NCBI GenBank assembly: GCA_963921935.1 | Contig: OY998175.1 | Coordinates: forward strand, 173,945,262 to 174,009,261 | Length of the DNA stretch: 64,000 bases | DNA from: Galeruca laticollis | Lineage: Eukaryota; Arthropoda; Insecta; Coleoptera; Chrysomelidae | Direction of reading: 5' to 3' | Shown: positions 33,660 through 44,010 of the stretch, piece by piece | Numbering within the stretch: position 1 is the stretch's first letter | Layout of the letters: each line of letters begins with the position of its first letter | Translations under genes and position numbers: made by a program | The notes under the pieces: generated by a model | Database searches by the model: none | What the model was told of the DNA's origin: nothing | The model's input: the letters and a program-made list of their open reading frames with translations, nothing else

Positions 33660-33903
33660 ATTTTAATTCGTTTTATGTTTCTTCTAATTGTGAGGATTTG
33701 GTGTACACTCTGACCATGTGAGTAAATCGTATCTAATTGGATTCAGGCCCTTCAAAATCTTATCATTACCATATCAAGAATGTAAGATCAACTTTCTTAC
33801 TCTTACAGGGGGCACTGATGATGGTTTATCATTGAACCGAAATCGACCTGCTAACAATAAACTCTTGTACCAAAATACAAAATTCGTTTCTTCTCTATAA
33901 TTT
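33660..33903 (+). mobile_element. Penelope-like terminal segment with hammerhead-like motif
   Basis: A related copy lies inverted at 50816-51066. The shared stretch includes TTCTAATTGTGAGGATTTG, CTCTTACAGGGGGCACTGAT and TACCAAAATACAAAA. A hammerhead-like core lies at 33815-33843. No coding sequence remains. Confidence 0.55.
33815..33843 (+). ncRNA. Hammerhead-ribozyme-like motif
   Basis: CTGATGA plus T, helix II GGTT/AACC with loop TATCATTG, then GAAAT. Outer CAGG (33806-33809) and CCTG (33847-33850) could form helix I. Helix III is poor. This is probably a degraded Penelope terminal ribozyme. Confidence 0.4.
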
Positions 33904-33904
33904 T

Positions 33905-34345
33905 TTTTAACTCTTGATGAGGCGCGAAAGCTGGCTTATGATTTTGCCATTGCCAGAGTAGGATGGCTGGGAAAGAGTGAATTGTATATTTTCTTGAAAG
34001 ATACAAACTCTCTTTGAGAACCCCAAAGCAGACAAGCTTAAGTAGATTCACCAGCTTTAGTCGCCATAACCTCGCAAAATTTCTTGAGAAGCAGAAAGCA
34101 GTTCTGGATGCCAACAAGTTTGAACCTAATGATATCTATAATTTGGAAAAAAAAGGTTTGTATTTTGGCTATTTTCCGTAAATTATTTTATTAGATATAA
34201 AATGTGTTTTAGGTTGTTGTCTATTTGAATATGTTCTCGAACATTTTTTTAGATGTGAACAACCAAGGCCAGAAAACCAAAATTGATTCTTCTCGATAAT
34301 CATGAAAGTCATCGAAACATAAAAAAAGCTCCAGGACCAATAGAT
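33905..34345 (+). pseudogene. jerky/pogo-like transposase fragment
   Basis: The plus strand reads LDEARKLAYDFAIA (from about 33912). After indels it continues with LRTPKQTSLSRFTSFSRHNL and AKFLEKQKAVLDANKFEPND, the CENP-B-type DNA-binding domain and start of the catalytic domain of a jerky-like transposase. After a gap, RPRKPKLILLDNHESHRN (about 34270-34325) is the second catalytic Asp block. The region with the first Asp is lost or unreadable. It is a different subfamily from the element at 6562-9606. Confidence 0.65.
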
Positions 34346-34429
34346 CGTGTATATAGTTCTTTTACAGAGTATTAGACTTTAGTTGTAAGTATTTATTTTA
34401 GTTTGAACACACCACATTGTTTAATAAAG

Positions 34430-34660
34430 AAGTATATCTAACCATCCAGCCCTTTTATGCTCTACCCCCTGACTAACCGTGACAAATGGCACCCGAGCAG
34501 GTGTGACAGCTTGATTTCCTTTAAGTATCCTTCCTTGTACCAATTATTTACCTGTTTGGCCTATCGTCACACCTAAGTAATTTAGTGTTGCTACCTTTTC
34601 ATACCTATGGGCTTTTAAATTCTTGTACATTCACCAATTCCAAATTGAATTAAGCTGGGA
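34430..34660 (-). pseudogene. LINE RT fragment (YLG block)
   Basis: The minus strand reads HRYEKVATLNYLGVTIGQTG and, after a stop, LVQGRILKGNQA. This matches the F-K-Y-L-G ... I-x-x-G-N-x-A block near the end of RTE-like reverse transcriptases. The upstream half of this fragment falls within the 1,084-bp tandem unit, so part of it recurs at about 35649-35740. Confidence 0.5.
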
Positions 34661-35180
34661 AAATCTAGTCTCCTTGATTGACTCGCTGATTTGCGTTGAA
34701 TTTCTTTGATGTAACTCCTTGATATAGCACTTTTGCTTTGATATTAACCGTTATCATTTTCAACAACTTCATCACTAATTAATCTTTCTAACCGTTTCTT
34801 ATCTGGAAAATAACATTTGAGTGGGAAAATATTTTGGAGTTACAGCTCGTGTTTATTAAGTTCACCACATATCAGTAGATTTATCTATCAGAAAACTCCT
34901 AAAATGTTAACCATGCAGCTTTTATCAATTTTTCAACAATGTCGCATTTTGTAGATGGAACAGAAATTTCTTATAGTCGTATAGGTAGACTCGTCATACA
35001 GTTTCAACCCATCTATAAGAACGATGAGAGGAAGTTGGAAATTAAATGACTGATAGAATCAGATTTCATTAGTTTTACTATATTCTATTGAGTATAAGTA
35101 TTCTTCCTTATTTCGTCTGGGGAAAAGATGTGGAGTGAGATGTCGGCACCAACTTAAAAATGGGAACCAAGAATAGCGTT

Positions 35181-35406
35181 TGTAGTATATGTCGACATGC
35201 CCCGTATACGTATATTGAACACACTTCGTATACGTAACGACGATCGTGAACAAGTCACCTGAAAGTCAGTCGGGATTAGCAGCTTGACGGGAACGGTCAC
35301 ATCCATTCTCACATACATACTTATACTTATACTTACTTTACGTACTTATAAAATACATTCATACTTGGTATAATATTTATTTCGGTCTCCACCTAATAGT
35401 ACCACA
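35181..35406 (+). repeat. gypsy 5' LTR, duplicated copy
   Basis: 226 bp, starting TGTAGTATATGTCGACATGC and ending TAGTACCACA. The putative primer-binding site TGGCGACGAGGA begins at 35409. Confidence 0.75.
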
Positions 35407-35436
35407 TTTGGCGACGAGGAAATATACTGAGTTAAA

Positions 35437-35637
35437 ATGACTGATGCAAATACAAATGTCAGTAATGACAATGACTCCGATGCGTACAAATGTTTTAAAT
35501 TTGAGGATTTCCAGCCTGAAAAAGAACAGTGGTATTATTATTTACAGCGTTTCGAATTCGAAATGCATGGATTAATGGGTGAAAACATAGCAAAAGTAGA
35601 TGCAAACGTCTCTAAAAGTTCAGCTGACCATTTATAA
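35437..35637 (+). pseudogene. gypsy gag N-terminus, duplicated copy
   Basis: MTDANTNVSNDNDSDAYKCF opens 66 codons and ends at TAA inside the tandem unit. It differs from the second copy by one residue (Phe/Leu at position 20). It is cut off by the duplication junction at 35648. Confidence 0.75.
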
Positions 35638-35648
35638 CCTAACAAATT

Positions 35649-36732
35649 CGTCACACCTAAGTAATTTAGTGTTGCTACCTTTTCATACCTATGGGTTTTT
35701 AAATTCTTGTACATTCACCAATTCCAAATTGAATTAAGCTGGGAAAATCTAGTCTCCTTGATTGACTCGCTGATTTGCGTTGAATTTCTTTGATGTAACT
35801 CCTTGATATAGCACTTTTGCTTTGATATTAACCGTTATCATTTTCAACAACTTCATCACTAATTAATCTTTCTAACCGTTTCTTATCTGGAAAATAACAT
35901 TTGAGTGGGAAAATATTTTGGAGTTACAGCTCGTGTTTATTAAGTTCACCACATATCAGTAGATTTATCTATCAGAAAACTCCTAAAATGTTAACCATGC
36001 AGCTTTTATCAATTTTTCAACAATGTCGCATTTTGTAGATGGAACAGAAATTTCTTATAGTCGTATAGGTAGACTCGTCATACAGTTTCAACCCATCTAT
36101 TAGAACGATGAGAGGAAGTTGGAAATTAAATGACTGATAGAATCAGATTTCATTAGTTTTACTATATTCTATTGAGTATAAGTATTCTTCCTTATTTCGT
36201 CTGGGGAAAAGATGTGGAGTGAGATGTCGGCACCAACTTAAAAATGGGAACCAAGAATAGCGTTTGTAGTATATGTCGACATGCCCCGTATACGTATATT
36301 GAACACACTTCGTATACGTAACGACGATCGTGAACAAGTCACCTGAAAGTCAGTCGGGATTAGCAGCTTGACGGGAACGGTCACATCCATTCTCACATAC
36401 ATACTTATACTTATACTTACTTTACGTACTTATAAAATACATTCATACTTGGTATAATATTTATTTCGGTCTCCACCTAATAGTACCACATTTGGCGACG
36501 AGGAAATATACTGAGTTAAAATGACTGATGCAAATACAAATGTCAGTAATGACAATGACTCCGATGCGTACAAATGTTTGAAATTTGAGGATTTCCAGCC
36601 TGAAAAAGAACAGTGGTATTATTATTTACAGCGTTTCGAATTCGAAATGCATGGATTAATGGGTGAAAACATAGCAAAAGTAGATGCAAACGTCTCTAAA
36701 AGTTCAGCTGACCATTTATAACCTAACAAATT
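35649..36732 (+). repeat. 1,084-bp tandem duplication, copy 2
   Basis: The second copy. From 36733 the gypsy internal sequence continues, so this copy holds the 5' LTR (36265-36490) that belongs to the retrotransposon body. Confidence 0.9.
36265..36490 (+). repeat. gypsy 5' LTR
   Basis: Same as 35181-35406 with almost no differences. Directly followed by the primer-binding site and gag start. Confidence 0.8.
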
Positions 36733-37640
36733 AACCACAAAGACTTACGTCGACTCCTATTCAATGCTTAATAAATTTTATGGAATTTCTTTATATTCTT
36801 GCTAAAAGAATGAATTTTTTGAAATGTTTTAGAAAAGGAAATGAAAGTGTTACTGACTATATACATCGATTGCGTGCGTTAGCCGGATACCGTAGTTTTG
36901 GTAGTGGCTTAAACGAACGAATGCGCGGTCAGTTAAATTTGGCATAAACAATCGTGATTGGCAAGGAAAAATTATCCCAAAACATTCGACAAATAATACT
37001 TCTTTCGAGGAAGTAGAAGCAACATCTCTTATTTTCGAACAAGTGTGCATCCAGTCGAAAAAGTTAAACAGTTTACAAAGCACTAAAAAGATAGACGATA
37101 ATTATATGAAACATGTAAGCGAACAAAAATTTAGAAGCGAAAAACATTTGTCCAAAAATGGTAGAAGTAAACTTGTTGACTTAAATCTCCAAACGCCCTG
37201 TCTTTTTCGTGGTGATTGTAAGCACAGTCAAAAACATTGCCCAGCGTACGTAAAAGTTTGCAGCAGTTGCGGAGGAAAAAATCATTTCGCTCGTGTCTGT
37301 GTAATTTCGGGACGCACTGTGAAAAACCAGAAAAAAGTGCGCAATCAATTATTTATGAGGAAAGTTCAAGACATTCTACTCGCTATGTTCGTGACAATGG
37401 CGACATTGAACAGTCTTCTTCCGAATGTGAAAGTGAAACGGACTCTGACGACGAAATCAAAAACGAAGCGTTACGAAACGTTCGAAAAGTCGAATTCGCT
37501 AGTCAAGTACTTTTGTCGGTCGGCATGAACAAAATAAATATCGAAATGCACGTGATTAAATCTGCGCTATACAATGGCATAAAGCAAAAATACATATTAA
37601 AAATGACGTCATACCAAAAGCTTTTCGTCCTCGAAGCATT
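36521..37640 (+). pseudogene. gypsy gag with zinc knuckle
   Basis: Starts MTDANTNVSNDNDSDAYKCL. A TAA ends the first 66 codons. After frame changes the protein continues as RKGNESVTDYIHRLRALAGY and FEEVEATSLIFEQ. CSSCGGKNHFARVC (about 37258-37299) is a C-x2-C-x4-H-x4-C zinc knuckle that would bind RNA, and an additional Cys/His cluster lies just before it (CLFRGDCKHSQKHC). Gag would form the retroelement particle. A protease motif was not located; the Asp/Glu-rich stretch at 37405-37475 may be its linker. Confidence 0.8.
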
Positions 37641-38850
37641 CCATTAGCGTTACAACACCAAGTAGCCGTAGAATTGAACAGACAGTTCGCGGAGAGCGTT
37701 CTAGAGCCAGTGGATACAACCATTACCCTTTTCACGTGGGCCACTCCCATCGTAGTAACGATAAAATCAAGTGGAAATCGAAGAATATGTGCAGATTTTA
37801 AAGTTACTACCACGCTTCGAAGACATAACCTCAGAAATTGACATAAAAGACGCTTACTTACAAATGGAAGTCTATCCAGACTGTCGAAAATATTTACTCA
37901 TCTCCACACCAAAGGGATATTTCACTTACAAACGTCTATCTTTTGGAATAAGCTTCGCCCTATCTCTTTTTCAACGTACGATGGATTAGATACTTTCCGG
38001 TTTAGAAGGAGTTGTATGTTTTCTTGACGTTATCTTATTAACAGCCCCGAACTTGTCCACGCACATGGATCGGCTTAGATTGGTTTTGCGCCGGTTACAA
38101 GTAGCTAGAATCAAGACTCAAAAGTCAGAATGTGACTGTCTGAAAAATAGCATCACATACTTGGGTCACCGAATCTATGATAATGGCCAACATACAACTG
38201 AAGACCGCATCGAGGCAATAAAGGAAATGCATATACCAAGAAACACAACCCAGCTGAAATCGTTTCTTGGAACAATAGCTTATTACGGCAGATTCATATA
38301 CAACCTTCATATAATAGGTGTTCCGCTCTACCGACATTTGAAGAAAAATACAAACTGGAACTGGACAAGAAAGGACACAGAAATATTCTCCAAATTAAAC
38401 ACTGCTTAAACTTCAAATAACACCTTGATTCATTATGATCCAGCCAAATTTCTGGTAGTGTCCAGCCATGTTAGAGACGTCGGGACGGGGGCAGTCTATT
38501 ACACGAACTCTCTCATGGTACACTACAACCTAAAGCAATTGCCTTCTGCTCTTTTAGTTATGTAGAAAAGCGATATTTTATTATCGACAATGAAGCTCTG
38601 GGAATAGTCTAAGCAGTTACGAAATTTCATCAGTATCTATACGGCAGACGATTAACATTGCTCACTGACCATAAGCCCCTTGAGCGAAATCGCCAATCAC
38701 CGAAAATAGGAACTAATCGATTAGTAATATGGGCCATAAAATTAAGTAGTTATAACATTGATGTAGAATATAGACCGGGAAAAGGAAACTGCTCAGCTGG
38801 TAGCAATATGCGGCTATTACATTAACGAATAAAAAAACTTGCTATGACAA
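37641..38850 (+). pseudogene. gypsy reverse transcriptase-RNase H
   Basis: The N-terminal RT block reads PRSIPLALQHQVAVELN, WATPIVVTIKSSGNRRIC and ADFKV. An internal deletion removes part of the next block before DITSEIDIKDAYLQMEV (first catalytic Asp), KGYFTYKRLSFGISFALSLF, and VVCFLDVILLTAP. In this family the last should carry Y-L-D-D; here it reads F-L-D-V, so one metal-binding Asp is lost. Thumb and connection follow (ITYLGHRIYDNG, NTTQLKSFLGTIAYYGRF). RNase H traces run LIHYDPAKFLVV to RLTLLTDHKPL-like and IEYRPGKGN-like sequence up to about 38800. Stops occur at 37987 and 38407. Confidence 0.8.
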
Positions 38851-38919
38851 GAGGCACATTGAAAATGATAACAAAAAATGATAGTGCCCTCTTTCTCTAA
38901 AGTTATCAGATATGTGAAC

Positions 38920-39860
38920 ACATCTTGGCCCGATAAAATATAGATAGCTCATTCCTTAATTAGTTTTTACGAAAAACGAAACGAATTATCCTTCGATGAA
39001 GACGTTCTATTGTGGAAAGGGCGCACTTGTTTTTCAACCTGAAGTATTGGCCATGGTGCTTGACGTCACCCAGGAATAACTGCGATGCAGTCGTTAGCAA
39101 AACTCCAAATTTATAGGCCAAATATCAATTTTGACATTGTCCAGGCCATTGGAAAGTGCAACTTCTTCTGTCAGCAGTCCCGACAAAACGATCACAACTC
39201 CCCTCTTCATCTTTGGGGGATATCATCTGAACCATGGTGCCCCTTACATTTAGACTTCGCTGAACGTTTCGAAGGAAAGATCTGGATGATACTCATATAC
39301 TCTTACACCCATTGGTTCAAAATATAATCAACGATGGATATCACTTCTACCAGCGTAATAGACTCCTTGCGTGCCATATTTGCGCGCTTTGGCCTGCCAA
39401 AACTTCTCGTCACAGACAATAGCCCACAGCTGACCTCAAATGAATTTGAACATTTCTGTAGTGAAAATCGAATACGGCATATAAAAATAACAGCCTACCA
39501 CTCAAAATCCAATGGTTTAACGGATCGTACTGTCCGAACGTCCAAATACATAATGCGCGCAAGCGTTCAAACACTACATCAATCTCAAAGACTGCAGAGC
39601 TTTCTTTTTTGCTACAGAAATACTGTCAGGAGATCGACAAAGAGAACACCCAGTCAAATGATGTTTGGACGCCACCTTAATGATATTTAGACGCCCCCTT
39701 CTATCCCGTTTTGACCTACTGAAACTAAATATAGAGAAAAACATGGAGAACGTGAAATTCATTCAAAAAAAACATCACCGTACCATTATCACACAGTCTT
39801 TCAATAAATGGGGAAAGGTATGAGTAAATAAGCCTAACGAAAAGGGCTCATCATATGGCA
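38920..39860 (+). pseudogene. gypsy integrase
   Basis: A degraded zinc-binding region (WKGRTCFST, HPGITAMQSLAKLQIYRPNI) leads into the catalytic core: WCPLHLDFAERFEGKIW (first Asp), a stop, GLPKLLVTDNSPQLTSNEFE (second Asp), YHSKSNGLTDRTV. The last position is normally Glu (G-L-A-E-R) and reads Asp here. The C-terminal part follows with TPSQMMFGRHL and RRPLLSRFDLLK. The enzyme would join element DNA to the host genome; the stop codons and changed acid make this copy inactive. Confidence 0.8.
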
Positions 39861-40204
39861 AGGCAATTGAACAAACAGGTTCACTATCTTATACAGTAAA
39901 TATAAACAGTGTTCCCAAAAGAAAACACTCTGACCAAATGACAAGAAGCACGGTGGACACCTCTGATGAAAATCCATATGGTCAACAAGAAATGTCAACA
40001 CCCTTACACAGGTGTCAACACACTATCAGACAGAAGATGAGACCAGTCAAGAAGGAAATCTGACGAGCTTACTCGAGGAAACACTAGAGAGTGACTACGA
40101 TCAAATTGCAGACGACGAGCATCATACAACTCCAAGGAGAAACCCGGTGCAAAACACCCCCTGGTCGTTATATGACCTGAATTATTTTTCCCGTGCGGAA
40201 GGAA

Positions 40205-40302
40205 CGTAGTATATGTCGACGTGCGCCAAATACGTATATTGACCACACCTCGTAGACGTAATGACAATCGTAAGCAAGTCACCTGAAATTCAGACGGTTT
40301 TT
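40205..40302 (+). repeat. gypsy 3' LTR, truncated
   Basis: Starts CGTAGTATATGTCGACGTGC, aligned with the 5' LTR start, and diverges after about 98 bp. The last 130 bp are absent and the 174-bp satellite begins within about 60 bp. Confidence 0.75.
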
Positions 40303-40359
40303 AGAAACAAATCCTGTGTGTATGTCGTCGTCGTCATCGTCGTTGTCCTCGGCCACTTT

Positions 40360-41275
40360 TCGTAACATGGTCTTGTTAGCACGATACAACCTCCGGAGTG
40401 TAACAAGTCACCAATTTTATCATTGAATATTGTTCAGGACATCTCACAGATGAACCCTATTGTTTTTCAGCTCACCAGAGCCAGAAGGGTGCTAGGGTAT
40501 TTGAAGTACGACCTTTTTTATCATTTATAGGGAAATTTCAGCTTGTTAGCAGCCTCCGGAGTGTATACAAGTGACCAGCTTTATGATTGGATAATGTTCA
40601 GGGCTTCTCACAAATAAACTATATTGATTTTCTGCTCACCAGATCTAGTACAACGGGTGCTATGGTACTAGATGTAAGACATTTTTGTAATTTATGGAGA
40701 AATTTAAGTTTGTGAATACGATACAGCCTCCGGAGCGCAACAAGTTACCAATTTTATAATTCAATATTGTTCAGGACATCTCACAGATAAAATTAATTGA
40801 TTTTCAGCTCACTATAGCCAGTAAAACAGGTGTTATGGTACTTGAAGTACCAAATACTGTCATTTTTGCAGAATTTTGAGAACATGATATTAGATATTGT
40901 TCAGGGCATCATATAGATGAACCTCATTGATTTTCAGCTCACTGGAGCTAGTACAACGAGTGCTATGGTACTAGAAATGCCACATTTTTGGTAATATTTG
41001 GAAAAATCTCGGATTGTTAGCACGATACAGCCTCCGGAGTGTTTACAAATGAGCAATATTATGATTGTATATTATTCATGGTGTCGCACTGATAATCTCA
41101 ATTGATATTCAACTAACTATATCCAGTAGAACGGGTCCTATAATTCCAGATTCTATATTTTTGGTTATTTTTGGAGAAATTTCTGTTTGTTAGCACGATA
41201 CAACCTCCGAACTGTATACAAGTGACAATTTTATGATAGGATATTGTTCAGGGTGTCTCACATATCCCGAAAAGT
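40360..41275. repeat. 174-bp satellite array
   Basis: Phase marks CCTCCGG or variants occur at 40390, 40553, 40727, 41031 and 41204. Spacings are 163, 174, 304 (two units with a deletion) and 173 bp. Each unit contains GTTAGCACGATACA, ATATTGTTCAGG and a TTTTCAGCTCAC segment. About 5.5 units, roughly 75-85% alike by eye. Confidence 0.9.
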
Positions 41276-41318
41276 TAGTTGACCTTAGAAACAGTTTATT
41301 TTGCTCATGAAACTAAAA

Positions 41319-42083
41319 CTGTCAGGGTAATTAGCTTCAATACAAAAATTGTAGAGAATAAAAACGAAGATAATGAGAGTTCTAAGTACTCAATGGGATC
41401 GTTAGTTCAAGAGAAAATTGGGGAAAACCGGCCAAAGTGCAGTTTTTTCAAAAATTCATAATTCCGTTATTTTTTTAGTTGTAGTGTGGATACCCCGGCC
41501 AGTGTTAGATTTAAATATAAACTTTATATGTGCAAAAAGCAGGCACTGTCCGATACATATTTTTGATCTCTGCCCATTTGAATTTTTTACTAGGTATGCA
41601 ATATTCCAGCATACCTGAATGCGACAGGTATGGTACGATTTTCTGTTTATAAAAATTATTTCGAAAGTAGAATTTCCATACTTAAAGACGTTCATCTGGG
41701 CAATATTATTATTTGTTGCTGAGGTATTCAAATGCATTTTATTATAAGTAATAAATGAATCGATTAAATCGTGACGTTCAGCTTCATTTCTAACATATTT
41801 CTGATCGTATTAATGCAAAACCAAGATGATAATTTCGAAGTATGAAAATTTGATTTTCGAAATTGAAATTGGACCCTACCTGGCCACAACAGATCAAAAA
41901 CTATGCATCGGACAACTACACTACAACTCAAATAATAACCGAGTTATGAAAACTACACTTTGGCCGGGTATTTTCGATTTCCTCCTAAACTAACGGTTCT
42001 ATCGAGTTGATCGACCTCTATTTTTCTTCGTGTATTTATTCTCTACAATTTCTCTATTGACGCCATGACGATTGACCTGACAG
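41319..42083. repeat. Large inverted-repeat (foldback) element
   Basis: The left arm (about 41319-41575) and right arm (about 41870-42083) are complementary over most of their length. For example, ATTGTAGAGAATAAA and GGCCAAAGTG are mirrored, as is CCGATACATATTTTTGATCT (one or two changes). The loop is about 300 bp. The true ends may lie further out: 42398-42415 (CTTAGAAACATCCTGTA) looks like a MITE end. No coding content. Confidence 0.65.
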
Positions 42084-42920
42084 GTTCAATTTTACAGCAA
42101 AAAACTAAAAAAAAATTGCATAAAATTGTTAATAGCAAAGTTATGAATAATAATGTCGAGTGAATAACATCTCACTTATATCATATAAAACTGTTCTTCA
42201 AACAATGGCGCAGCTGGTTTTCTTCACACTTTTTACAAAACAACAACACCTGCCATTATTATCGGAAGGTTATTGCCCCGTATGAAATTATGATGGATCT
42301 TTCCTATAACAAAATTTCCTCAGCTCACCCCCTTCCAAGGTATATTAACTCTAAAAGGTAGTGAGTAAAATTAAGTTCCATTTTTTTTTCTGAACTTAGA
42401 AACATCCTGTATATGATTCATTTCAAATTCAATTAACCGTACATTAGGTATGAATTATTTATTCAACTGATTGAACCCAAATAAATAAAATAAACACTAA
42501 TGCGTAGAGTAATGGCTTGGAAACTCTACAAGGTTTTTAGGGATAAGATTAATGAAACTGCTAGTCTAGGATACAAGAAACTTCACGGACAAATTAATAA
42601 CAATTTGGCGCTAATTGAGGACCGAATAATTAACTAAGTGTCTAGCCGCTATGAATTAAGCAACCTTGACAGTATGTAGTAACAAGTTTAAAAAAATTTA
42701 CTTTGACAAAATGTGAAAATCAATACAAGGTTTGATAGTGATAATAAATAAGGTATCGCAGTCGTTGATATGTCGAGTAGCTACAATTGCAATAACTAAT
42801 GATCAATGTTACATAAAAATTGAAGTGGAAGAATGCAAGTAAGACCAAAATCAAATTTTATCAACTTCGTCGTGATAAGTTGTTACTTTACAATGTAATA
42901 AAAAATGCCGGTTTTTATAT
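42084..42920. other. No recognised gene
   Basis: AT-rich sequence. Possible mobile-element end phrases are AACATCCTGTATATG (42406) and ACACAGGGTGCCGCAACG (42922), the latter resembling the 5' end of Tc1/mariner-type elements. Confidence 0.35.
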
Positions 42921-43359
42921 ACACAGGGTGCCGCAACGAAAACGAAACAGATCGCATATCTTGAAGACAAATATTTTTTGGAGAAAATGCAAAAAGATTT
43001 TTATTTCAAGGGGAACATCTTTCGATCATATCCTCAACTATCCTACATCCCTCCCCACCCCTTTGTCACTATTGCCATTTAAAATTGAATAGGGAAAGTA
43101 CTAAGTGTGACACATCATTCAAAACGTATTTTTTCAAGGAATTTGATACTGTGACATGTGACAGTTCAAATAAGCGTATTTTCATGTGAAAGGCAAATTC
43201 AACAATTTAATGGATAATTACCTTTGTAATAAAATTTGACTTACTCCGCGTATGTTTTCGTAAAATAAAAATAAACGTTTTTGTTTCCATAACTACCAGG
43301 TCTGTTTTTTAGTTTAGCGTCATTGATTTTTCAAGTCTATTAGCGAGTAAAACACAAAA

Positions 43360-43560
43360 ATGGTTTATTATATTCAGGAGAGAGTAGAAATTGTTGAATG
43401 TTATTTAAAAAATAACGAATATGCTAATACTGCCTGTACAATTTTCAATGAGCGACACCCAAACAAACAGGTTAAACGTAAGTACACTTTGGAACTTATT
43501 TCAAAATTTCGACAAACAGGATCTGTTCAAAATAAAAAACGTTTTAGGACGAGTTGTTGA
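43360..43560 (+). pseudogene. Transposase N-terminal helix-turn-helix fragment
   Basis: A 66-codon frame opens MVYYIQERVEIVECYLKNNE and contains YTLELISKFRQTGSVQNKKR. This is the helix-turn-helix domain found at the start of many insect mariner-like transposases (also annotated as a DUF4817-type domain). It would bind the element's terminal repeats. It ends at a stop soon after the helix-turn-helix and no catalytic domain follows; Penelope-like sequence begins within 200 bp. A candidate 5' terminal repeat lies at 42922. Confidence 0.65.
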
Positions 43561-43739
43561 AGAACTAAGCACTAAGTACAATGCTCTTCTTACATACTAC
43601 AATACTGGACTTTTGATTTCGGACATATTCTGTCATACGACGATGTCCAGTTTTGTTTCTTTTCTTTTATACTTTGACCAAAAAATTTTTATGACTTTTC
43701 TTTATATTATCCTGTTTTGTTTTGTTTAATTTTATGTTA

Positions 43740-44010
43740 TTGTGCTCGACGTTTTCCATAGTAATGGGGATTTTTTCATTACTATTTTTATTGATGATTT
43801 CCCCTACAGTAAATCTTCATATTGTCTACTGACATAGTTCTGAGTTTACTGGATGCCAAGGACATGTGACGGCTTTCTCTTATAATTATTTACATATGGA
43901 TTGATGCACATTAAGGCCTGATGATGGCTCAGTGAGCCGAAACTAGTTGCCCTTCTTCACCTTTTACTAATATATGCTGTAGTACTGATTTTGAGTTTTA
44001 CTTACTGCTA
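43740..44010 (+). mobile_element. Penelope-like terminal segment with hammerhead-like motif
   Basis: Non-coding segment with a well-formed hammerhead-like core at 43913-43956, a signature of Penelope-like pLTRs. The upstream boundary is unclear and no reverse transcriptase or endonuclease is present. Confidence 0.5.
43913..43956 (+). ncRNA. Hammerhead-ribozyme-like motif, best case
   Basis: Core CTGATGA (43918-43924), one extra T, helix II GGCTC/GAGCC with loop AGT, then GAAAC (43939-43943). Helix III is AC/GT with loop TA. The residue before the predicted cleavage point is T. Helix I pairs GGC (43915-43917) with GCC (43949-43951). All conserved core bases are present. A very short helix III is a known property of Penelope-type hammerheads. 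Confidence 0.6.

Larger units (their letters stand above)
34565..35648 (+). repeat. 1,084-bp tandem duplication, copy 1
   Basis: Contains 616 bp of flank (with a LINE fragment), the gypsy 5' LTR (35181-35406), primer-binding site, and the first 67 codons of gag. Copy 2 follows immediately. Only about three differences were seen by eye between the copies (TTTTAAATT/TTTGAAATT in gag, TATAAGAAC/TATTAGAAC, GGGCTTTT/GGGTTTTT). Confidence 0.9.
36265..40302 (+). mobile_element. Ty3/gypsy-type LTR retrotransposon, degraded
   Basis: 5' LTR (36265-36490), primer-binding site TGGCGACGAGGA (36493), gag, RT-RNase H, integrase, a purine tract GCGGAAGGAA (40195-40204) and a truncated 3' LTR (40205 to about 40302). 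The order RT-RNase H-integrase defines the Ty3/gypsy group. No envelope gene is seen. Many stops and frameshifts break the frames, and the 3' LTR lacks its last 130 bp or so. About 4 kb survive. Confidence 0.85.

Noticed and set aside
40012..40209. Acidic 65-codon frame near the gypsy 3' end as an accessory gene
   Set aside because: It is most simply the degraded C-terminal tail of the pol polyprotein running into the polypurine tract.
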